A DNA stretch of 29,640 nucleotides from an uncultured Oscillospiraceae bacterium (GTDB taxonomy: Bacteria; Bacillota; Clostridia; Oscillospirales; JAAYXM01). Under the pieces are notes generated by a model that saw nothing but the letters and a program-made list of their open reading frames with translations, made no database searches and was not told where the DNA came from. The position numbers and the translations under genes are program-made. Location of the stretch: positions 1 to 29,640 of the forward strand of contig CAKUEM010000021.1 of assembly GCA_934646115.1 (NCBI GenBank). The letters are read 5' to 3'. Of the stretch, positions 24,816 through 29,640 are shown piece after piece. Every line of letters begins with the position of its first letter. Positions within the stretch are counted from its first letter, which is position 1.

Positions 24816-26000
24816 TTATTTCGGCCAGCCGCCGTTTTGAAATGCTTCGAGCTTTAATACCGCGTTTTGATATTGAATTTCCGCATTGCTCACGGCAAGC
24901 TCCTGCATCGTCACGGCGCTTTGCGCCGCGGCGTATTCGTTGGCAGAGCAGTAGCCGCGCTGATAGCGAAGCTCTGCGGTGCGAAGCGCATCCTGCTTTT
25001 GCGTAAGCGTATTGCGCTCAAGCCAGAGCGAATCCTCCGCGTCAAACACGTCATAAAACGCGGTGTTAAAATCCGCCTTGAACTGCCGCTTCAGTTCAGA
25101 AAGCTTTTCCTCCGCCGCGCGGTAGGTTGCGGAGAAACGCGTGGAATTTTCATAGGTATAGCGCTGCGCCGCAATGTCGATATTCACGTCAAGCGCAGCC
25201 GCAAGCAGCGTTTCATAGTCATCGGCGCTGAGCACCTCGCCGTTTTCGTTTTTCGGCTCGGTCAGCTTGAATTCTGCAAAGGTGAGTGGCGCTTCAAAAT
25301 CGCGTGCAAGCAGCAAATTCAACTGGCTTGAGAGCGATTTCTTTTGGCGCGCAAGCGTTTGCCGCGTGTGGTCAAGCGTATCTTTTTGATATTCCAGCGC
25401 CTTTAAATCAGAATCCGTTGCGCGACCAACCCGATACATCGCGGCTGCGATTTTCTGCTGCCGGGCGAAATCCGCCTCGGTCTGCGTGAGCTGCTTTTCC
25501 TGATTTTGCAGCTGATATTGCGCGGAGATCAGCGTTTGCGCGGAATAAACAAGAAGCTCAAGCGTGGAACGCTTGGTGAACCGGAGCGATTCCAGCGAGG
25601 TTTTTAAGCTATCCCTCGTGCTGTACAGCTGCGAGGCGGAGCTGAGCAGCGCCGATTGCTGCTGCTGAAGCTGCGCGATTTTTGCTTTATTTTCCGCAAG
25701 CTGTGCGGCAGAGAGAGGATTGCCGGAGGCAACCGCATCCATCTCGGCTGCGTTGATCGCAGAGATCTGCGCATTGATCGCGTCAAACGATGTGGTGAGC
25801 GCAGCGTTTCGGTCAATCTCGCGGATCGAGGATTTCGCACCGTCGATATTGATGCTGATTGTTTTGAGTTGCGGGTTGGAGGCGAGCAGCTGCTCGCGCG
25901 CGGTAGAATAATTTAGCGGCTCCTGCGCGGCGGCAGGCGCGGCAAGGCAGCTCCCGGCAAGCAGTGCGGCGGCAACGACCGCGGCAAGAATTCGTTTCAT
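24816..26000 (-). CDS. TolC/OEP-family secreted coiled-coil protein
   Basis: This 394-residue protein starts at 26000 (minus strand), eight bases after AAAGGGG. It has a clear signal peptide, MKRILAAVVAAALLAGSCLAAPAAAQ, with a cysteine that is not in a good lipobox. The rest is largely helical. Two copies of the TolC-family pattern are recognisable. One is around AAMYRVGRATDSDLKALEYQKDTLDHTRQTL. The other ends the protein as ELRYQRGYCSANEYAAAQSAV followed by AEIQYQNAVLKLEAF. TolC proteins are outer-membrane efflux channels, but the window otherwise looks like a monoderm clostridium with no lpx or bam genes. The protein may instead act at the cell envelope in an unknown way. No ABC transporter or membrane-fusion gene is adjacent. 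It diverges from the RpiR-type regulator. Confidence 0.8.
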   Translation of the reverse strand: MKRILAAVVAAALLAGSCLAAPAAAQEPLNYSTAREQLLASNPQLKTISINIDGAKSSIREIDRNAALTTSFDAINAQISAINAAEMDAVASGNPLSAAQLAENKAKIAQLQQQQSALLSSASQLYSTRDSLKTSLESLRFTKRSTLELLVYSAQTLISAQYQLQNQEKQLTQTEADFARQQKIAAAMYRVGRATDSDLKALEYQKDTLDHTRQTLARQKKSLSSQLNLLLARDFEAPLTFAEFKLTEPKNENGEVLSADDYETLLAAALDVNIDIAAQRYTYENSTRFSATYRAAEEKLSELKRQFKADFNTAFYDVFDAEDSLWLERNTLTQKQDALRTAELRYQRGYCSANEYAAAQSAVTMQELAVSNAEIQYQNAVLKLEAFQNGGWPK

Positions 26001-26055
26001 AAAAATGGCCCCTTTCCAAGGCAGGGCGCATTGCGCCGTCCTCCCGTACAAAATT

Positions 26056-26086
26056 ATTATAACACAAATTTGAAAAAAAGTGTGAA
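26056..26086 (-). promoter_or_regulatory. Extended -10 promoter of the TolC-family gene
   Basis: On the minus strand a perfect TATAAT (26061-26056) is preceded by TGT (extended -10). The nearest -35-like hexamer is TTCACA (26086-26081) with a long 19-base spacer, suggesting that an activator or the extended -10 compensates. Confidence 0.65.
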
Positions 26087-26097
26087 CAGGATGTGAA
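26081..26097. repeat. Tandem TGTGAA repeats, candidate operator
   Basis: TGTGAA occurs at 26081-26086 and again at 26092-26097, exactly 11 bases (one helical turn) apart. The repeats overlap and flank the -35 position of the TolC-family promoter. Such spacing is typical of a site bound by a transcription factor on one face of the DNA. Confidence 0.4.
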
Positions 26098-26105
26098 AAA
26101 ATAGC

Positions 26106-26134
26106 TTGCAATTTGCGCGTAAAATGAATAAACT
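26106..26134 (+). promoter_or_regulatory. Probable promoter of the rpiR-baiN-hutP-cmk unit
   Basis: A -35 box TTGCAA (26106-26111) and a weak -10 box TAAACT (26129-26134) are separated by 17 bases, 27 bases before the regulator's start codon. A second -10-like TATAAG at 26135 has poorer spacing. Confidence 0.45.
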
Positions 26135-26161
26135 ATAAGTAGTATGGAATAAAGGCGGTCG

Positions 26162-27034
26162 GTGGATGTGGATAGTAATTTACTGAAAATAATGCAGCAA
26201 AATATGGCTAGGTTTTCCAAAAGTCAGAAGCGCATTGCGGAGTATATTATGAACCATTACGACAAGGCGGCGTTTATGACGGCGGCGCGCCTGGGGCAGA
26301 CGATCAACGTCAGCGAATCGACGGTGGTGCGCTTCGCGGCAGAGCTTGGGTATGACGGGTATCCCGCCATGCAGAAGGCGCTGCAGGAGATCATTCGCAA
26401 TAAGCTGACTGCGGTGCAGCGCATGGAGGTGGCAAACCACCGGATCGATGAGCATAACGTGCTGGATACGGCGCTGCGCTCGGATGTCGATAATATCCTC
26501 ACCACGCTGAATGAAACAGACAAGGCGGCGTTTGACGCTGTGGTAAACAGCATTTTACAATCGAAGAAAATTTATATCATCGGCGTGCGCTCCAGCGCCG
26601 CGCTGGCGGAGTTTTTGGGCTTTTATTTCCGACTGATCTTCCCGAATGTATATTTGCTTGGCACAACGAGTACGAGCGAAATCTTCGAGCAGATCCTGCA
26701 CATTTCCGAGGAGGATGTGCTGATCGGAATCAGTTTCCCGCGCTATTCCAAGCGCACGGTCAAGGCGATGCAATATGCGCGGTCGCGCGGGGCAGACGTG
26801 GTTGCCATTACAGACAGCGCGCATTCGCCGCTGTATCAATATGCCACACATAAGCTGACGGCGCGCGGGGACATGGTTTCGTTTGTCGATTCGCTGGTTG
26901 CGCCGCTCAGCCTGATCAATGCGCTGATCGTTGCGGTCAGCATGAAGAAAAACAAGGAGATTTCTGAAACGTTCCGAAGCTTAGAAAAAATTTGGGACGA
27001 GTATGAGGTTTATGAAAAGTTCGAAAATGAGTAA
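26162..27034 (+). CDS. MurR/RpiR-family transcriptional regulator (HTH + SIS)
   Basis: This 290-residue regulator has an N-terminal HTH_6 domain (FSKSQKRIAEYIMNHYDKAAFMTAARLGQTINVSESTVVRFAAELGYDGYPAMQKAL, about residues 18-75). A C-terminal SIS phosphosugar-binding domain starts at about residue 135 (KIYIIGVRSSAALAEFLGFYF). Family members sense sugar phosphates or amino-sugar phosphates and repress or activate nearby genes. The start may be GTG 26162 (three bases after AAAGGCGG) or GTG 26168 (nine bases, better spacing). It diverges from the TolC-family gene and overlaps or abuts the flavoprotein gene, so it may control either side. No sugar gene is nearby to suggest the ligand. Confidence 0.92.
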   Translation: MDVDSNLLKIMQQNMARFSKSQKRIAEYIMNHYDKAAFMTAARLGQTINVSESTVVRFAAELGYDGYPAMQKALQEIIRNKLTAVQRMEVANHRIDEHNVLDTALRSDVDNILTTLNETDKAAFDAVVNSILQSKKIYIIGVRSSAALAEFLGFYFRLIFPNVYLLGTTSTSEIFEQILHISEEDVLIGISFPRYSKRTVKAMQYARSRGADVVAITDSAHSPLYQYATHKLTARGDMVSFVDSLVAPLSLINALIVAVSMKKNKEISETFRSLEKIWDEYEVYEKFENE

Positions 27035-28280
27035 GAAAGTCGTGATCATAGGCGGCGGCGCGGCGGGGATGCTCGCGTCGATCGTGGCGGCGCGCGACGG
27101 GGCAGATGTGACCGTGTGCGAAAAAAATCAAAAGCTCGGCAAAAAGCTTGCGATCACCGGAAAAGGGCGCTGTAATTTGACCAATCATTGCGACCGGGAG
27201 ACGCTGCTTGCCAATATTTTACAAAATCCACGTTTCTTGTATAGCGCGTTTTCGCGCTTTTCCCCGCAGGACGCGATGGCGTTTTTTGAGGATCTCGGCG
27301 TGGCGCTCAAAACAGAACGGGGCGCGCGAGTGTTCCCGGTGTCTGACCAGGCGCAGGAGGTCGTTGAGGCGCTGCTGCGCGAAATGAAAAAATGTGGTGT
27401 AAAGCTGAATCACTGTACGGTCAAAAGCCTTTTGATTCAAGACGGGCGGGTGACCGGCGTGCGGACGGACAAGGGCGAAATCAAAGCAGAAGCCGTGCTG
27501 ATCGCGACCGGGGGTCTTTCTTATCCCGCTTGCGGCGCAACGGGTGACGGGTATCGCATGGCGGAAGATGTCGGGCATACGATCACTCCGCTTTCGGCAT
27601 CATTGGTCCCGCTTATTGCCGAGCCGGAAACTTGTGTAAAGCTGCAAGGGCTTACACTTAAAAACGTAACGCTTTCGCTTTATGACGCAAAAAAACGCTG
27701 TGTGTTTCATGAGCTGGGCGAGATGCTGTTCACGCATTTCGGCGTGTCGGGGCCGCTGGTGCTTTCGGCGAGTGCGCATATGCGCGGTGCTGTGCAAAGC
27801 GCGTACACGATCCGGCTGGATCTTAAGCCCGGATTGGACGCGGCGCGGCTCGATGCGCGCTTGCTGCGCGATTTTTCAGAACGGAAAAATCAGGATATTT
27901 CCAATGCGCTCCGTGCGCTTCTGCCCGCAAAGCTGATCCCAGTCGTGCTGGCGCGCGCGCAAATCGCACCGGATGAGAAGGTGCATTCGATCGATAAAAG
28001 GGCACGGCAGCGCTTGATCGAAACCGTAAAGGGATTGAGCTTTACTGTGCAAGGAAAGCGTCCGATCGCGGAGGCGGTCATTACCGCGGGCGGGATCATA
28101 ACCTCGGAGATCGACCCGAAAACGATGCAATCCAAGCGCGTTTCCGGGCTGTTTTTCGCAGGGGAAATGATTGATACAGACGCGTATACCGGCGGGTTCA
28201 ATCTGCAAATTGCGTGGGCAACCGCCTATGTTGCCGGACACGCCATGGCGCAACGAGAGGAGTATGAGCATGGGGAGTAA
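27012..28280 (+). CDS. HI0933/BaiN-family FAD-dependent oxidoreductase
   Basis: This protein of about 422 residues is a flavoprotein of the HI0933-like family (YhiN/BaiN group). It has an N-terminal Rossmann motif VVIIGGGAAGM, then the family signature KKLAITGKGRCNLTN and IATGGLSYPACGATGDGY. The C-terminal FAD-contacting block is SGLFFAGEMIDTDAYTGGFNLQIAWATAYVAG. The physiological reaction of most members is unknown; BaiN itself has been linked to bile-acid dehydroxylation in gut clostridia. Three starts are possible (ATG 27003, 27012, 27027). I chose 27012 because GAGG lies before it, but the spacing is short. All three overlap the end of the regulator, and the next gene overlaps its own end by 11 bases. 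Confidence 0.9.
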   Translation: MKSSKMSKKVVIIGGGAAGMLASIVAARDGADVTVCEKNQKLGKKLAITGKGRCNLTNHCDRETLLANILQNPRFLYSAFSRFSPQDAMAFFEDLGVALKTERGARVFPVSDQAQEVVEALLREMKKCGVKLNHCTVKSLLIQDGRVTGVRTDKGEIKAEAVLIATGGLSYPACGATGDGYRMAEDVGHTITPLSASLVPLIAEPETCVKLQGLTLKNVTLSLYDAKKRCVFHELGEMLFTHFGVSGPLVLSASAHMRGAVQSAYTIRLDLKPGLDAARLDARLLRDFSERKNQDISNALRALLPAKLIPVVLARAQIAPDEKVHSIDKRARQRLIETVKGLSFTVQGKRPIAEAVITAGGIITSEIDPKTMQSKRVSGLFFAGEMIDTDAYTGGFNLQIAWATAYVAGHAMAQREEYEHGE

Positions 28281-28674
28281 AGAAATTATGGCGGCGGCGA
28301 TCCGCCTTGCAGTAACGAACACGATGGACGAGGAGCGTGCGCTCGGACAGGCGCTGCGCGAGCAGGGAATTTCTGCCGCGGCGGTGAATTTCGGCGGCGA
28401 ATATATTTCATCGGTCGGTAAAATTATAGAGCGCACGATTATTGCCGCGCGGCGCGAGGGCGTGATCAGCGAAGCGCACAACGAGGAGGGCGCGGTTGCC
28501 GGCGCGGCGCATGAGGCGGTCATTCAGATCGACAGTAAGGCGCTGGGCTTGAATATCGGCGGAAAGATCGGCATCGCGCGGCATGAGGATCATATTTGCG
28601 TTGCCATGTATTTCGGCGTTGGTCTTGTGCATTTAAACGAGATCGCGATCGGAATTGGACATCGCGTAATTTAA
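28270..28674 (+). CDS. HutP-like small protein lacking the histidine ligands
   Basis: This 134-residue protein resembles HutP, the histidine- and Mg2+-dependent antiterminator of Bacillus. The shared pattern includes an N-terminal strand with acidic helix (AAAIRLAVTNTMDEERALGQAL), a central helix (IERTIIAARREGVISEAH), a helix ending AAHEAV, and a C-terminal block ICVAMYFGVGLVHLNEIAIGIGH. The last block aligns with HutP's IAVSLYGTIG and HETFGVGINHI. By my recalled alignment the metal-binding histidines 73, 77 and 138 are replaced by Gly, Gly and Asn, and a segment of about ten residues is missing. It starts at ATG 28270, seven bases after GAGGAG, rather than the closer ATG 28264. It overlaps the flavoprotein gene and precedes cmk by 18 bases. 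Function unknown. Confidence 0.6.
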   Translation: MGSKEIMAAAIRLAVTNTMDEERALGQALREQGISAAAVNFGGEYISSVGKIIERTIIAARREGVISEAHNEEGAVAGAAHEAVIQIDSKALGLNIGGKIGIARHEDHICVAMYFGVGLVHLNEIAIGIGHRVI

Positions 28675-28692
28675 AATAAGGGGAGTTTTGTT

Positions 28693-29376
28693 TTGAAGCA
28701 CATTGCAATCGCGATCGACGGGCCGTCCGGCGCGGGGAAAAGCACGATCGCCAAGGCGCTTGCGCAGGAGCTTTCGTTTTTATATGTCGATACCGGGGCG
28801 ATTTACCGCACGGTCGGTCTTTTTGTATTTCGCAAGGGGATCGACCCGGCAAATGAAGCGGCAGTGAGCGCGCTTTTGCCGGAAATTCAAATCGATCTGC
28901 GTTATCAGGATGGCACGCAGCATATGCTGCTTCACGGTGAGGACGTCACGCGCGCCATTCGCGAGCACCAAATTTCCGACTATGCATCAAAGGTTTCCGC
29001 GCATCCGAGCGTGCGCGCTTTTTTGCTGCAAACGCAGCGTTCTTACGCGCAAACGCATAACGTGATCATGGACGGGCGCGATATTGGCACGGTCGTGCTG
29101 CCGGACGCGCAGATCAAAATTTTTCTAACCGCGAGCTGTGAGGATCGTGCGCGCCGCCGGTATTTAGAGCTTTGCGAAAAAGGGCAGGATGTGGCGTTTG
29201 AGACCGTGCTGCGCGACATCCAAACACGCGATTATCAGGATTCGCACCGCGCCGCCGCGCCGCTTAAGCCCGCGGATGACGCGATTTTGGTTGATACAAC
29301 GGGCAACACGCTGGAGGAGAGCGTTTCCGCGCTGCGTGCGATCGTGAAAGAGAGGATGAAACAGCATGTTTTATAG
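28693..29376 (+). CDS. cmk: Cytidylate kinase
   Basis: This 227-residue enzyme phosphorylates CMP and dCMP to the diphosphates. The P-loop GPSGAGKST lies at residues 10-18, and LYVDTGAIYRTV, VIMDGRDIGTVVLPDAQIKIFLTAS and the lid segment EDRARRRYLEL follow. Length is typical. The start is a TTG at 28693, eight bases after AAGGGGAG. The 3' end overlaps plsC by 11 bases, the common cmk-plsC arrangement of Firmicutes, often followed by ispH and rpsA. Confidence 0.97.
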   Translation: MKHIAIAIDGPSGAGKSTIAKALAQELSFLYVDTGAIYRTVGLFVFRKGIDPANEAAVSALLPEIQIDLRYQDGTQHMLLHGEDVTRAIREHQISDYASKVSAHPSVRAFLLQTQRSYAQTHNVIMDGRDIGTVVLPDAQIKIFLTASCEDRARRRYLELCEKGQDVAFETVLRDIQTRDYQDSHRAAAPLKPADDAILVDTTGNTLEESVSALRAIVKERMKQHVL

Positions 29377-29640
29377 ATTCGCCGCGGCGATCCTATACCC
29401 GATCGTTATGCTGCGTTTTCGCCTGAAAATCATCGGACGGGAGCGAATTCCGGATGGTGCGGCGATTTTTTGCGCCAATCATTCCTCGCTGTGGGACCCG
29501 GTGCTGATCGGCGTGGGATTGTCGCGCAGGAAGCCGATTTGTTTTATGGCAAAAAAAGAGCTGTTTTCATATCCGATTTTCGGCGCGATGATCCGGCGGC
29601 TGGGCGCGTTCCCGGTAGAGCGCGACAGCGCGGATCTCGG
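29366..29640 (+). CDS. plsC: 1-acyl-sn-glycerol-3-phosphate acyltransferase, N-terminal part, runs off the window
   Basis: The frame opens at ATG 29366, nine bases after AGAGGA, and stays open to the window end (about 91 residues). It reads MFYRFAAAILYPIVMLRF as a membrane anchor, then CANHSSLWDPVLIG, the NHxxxxD catalytic motif. FMAKKELFSYPIFG and the FPVERD block complete the visible PLSC domain. The enzyme acylates lysophosphatidic acid to phosphatidic acid, the substrate of CdsA encoded upstream in this window. The start codon lies within the end of cmk. Confidence 0.93.
   Translation, partial: MFYRFAAAILYPIVMLRFRLKIIGRERIPDGAAIFCANHSSLWDPVLIGVGLSRRKPICFMAKKELFSYPIFGAMIRRLGAFPVERDSADL

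Noticed and set aside
26001..26111. N-terminal extension of the TolC-family protein (minus strand)
   Set aside because: It would run through the promoter and bury the signal peptide; the ATG at 26000 has its own ribosome binding site.
28171..28269. N-terminal extension of the HutP-like protein
   Set aside because: It lies entirely in the flavoprotein gene's conserved C-terminal block in another frame; GAGGAG supports ATG 28270.
1..29640. Search for mobile elements, CRISPR arrays, toxin-antitoxin or defence genes, riboswitches and tRNAs
   Set aside because: No repeat arrays, transposase, recombinase, defence-protein motifs, tRNA-like folds or recognisable riboswitch cores were seen; almost all sequence is accounted for by housekeeping genes.

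Overview
The window is ordinary chromosomal DNA from a GC-rich Firmicute, most likely an endospore-forming clostridium of the Oscillospiraceae/Christensenellales type. This placement is inferred from gene content: a long PolC-type replicase with a PHP/exonuclease architecture, the rpsB-tsf-pyrH-frr-uppS-cdsA-dxr-rseP-ispG-polC gene order, a SipL-like spore morphogenesis protein, ribonuclease M5, and strong AGGAGG-type ribosome binding sites. Genes are tightly packed. No gap exceeds 300 bases (the largest is 3420-3677). I see no tRNA, rRNA, CRISPR array, insertion sequence or prophage.

Region 1 (1-3419): the 5' part of a PutP-type sodium/proline symporter lies on the minus strand. It diverges from a two-gene unit made of a TIGR03960-like radical SAM protein and its overlapping DUF2344 partner.

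Region 2 (3420-19198): the translation/lipid/isoprenoid/replication super-cluster. rpsB and tsf (ribosomal protein S2, EF-Ts) end at a good terminator. Three unrelated genes follow (a short-chain dehydrogenase, a sipL-like spore coat gene with a sigma-E-like promoter, and a GDT1/UPF0016 cation transporter). A second terminator and a fresh promoter then restart the canonical series: pyrH, frr, uppS, cdsA, dxr, rseP, ispG, polC. These genes make UMP kinase, ribosome recycling factor, undecaprenyl-PP synthase, CDP-DAG synthase, two MEP-pathway enzymes, a site-2 protease and the DNA polymerase.

Region 3 (19199-24805): a small GNAT-like gene, class II fructose-bisphosphate aldolase with its own promoter and terminator, then comEC-holA-rnmV (DNA uptake channel, clamp-loader delta subunit, 5S rRNA maturase), ending at a bidirectional terminator.

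Region 4 (24816-29640): a minus-strand TolC-family secreted coiled-coil protein diverges from a MurR/RpiR regulator. The regulator heads a chain of overlapping or closely spaced genes: a BaiN/HI0933-type flavoprotein, a HutP-like small protein lacking the family's histidine ligands, cytidylate kinase and a truncated PlsC acyltransferase.

I did not find a clearly new multi-gene system. The points most worth a second look are the histidine-less HutP-like protein, the radical SAM/DUF2344 pair, the orphan TolC-like protein with tandem repeats in its promoter, and the sporulation gene inserted in the core super-cluster.
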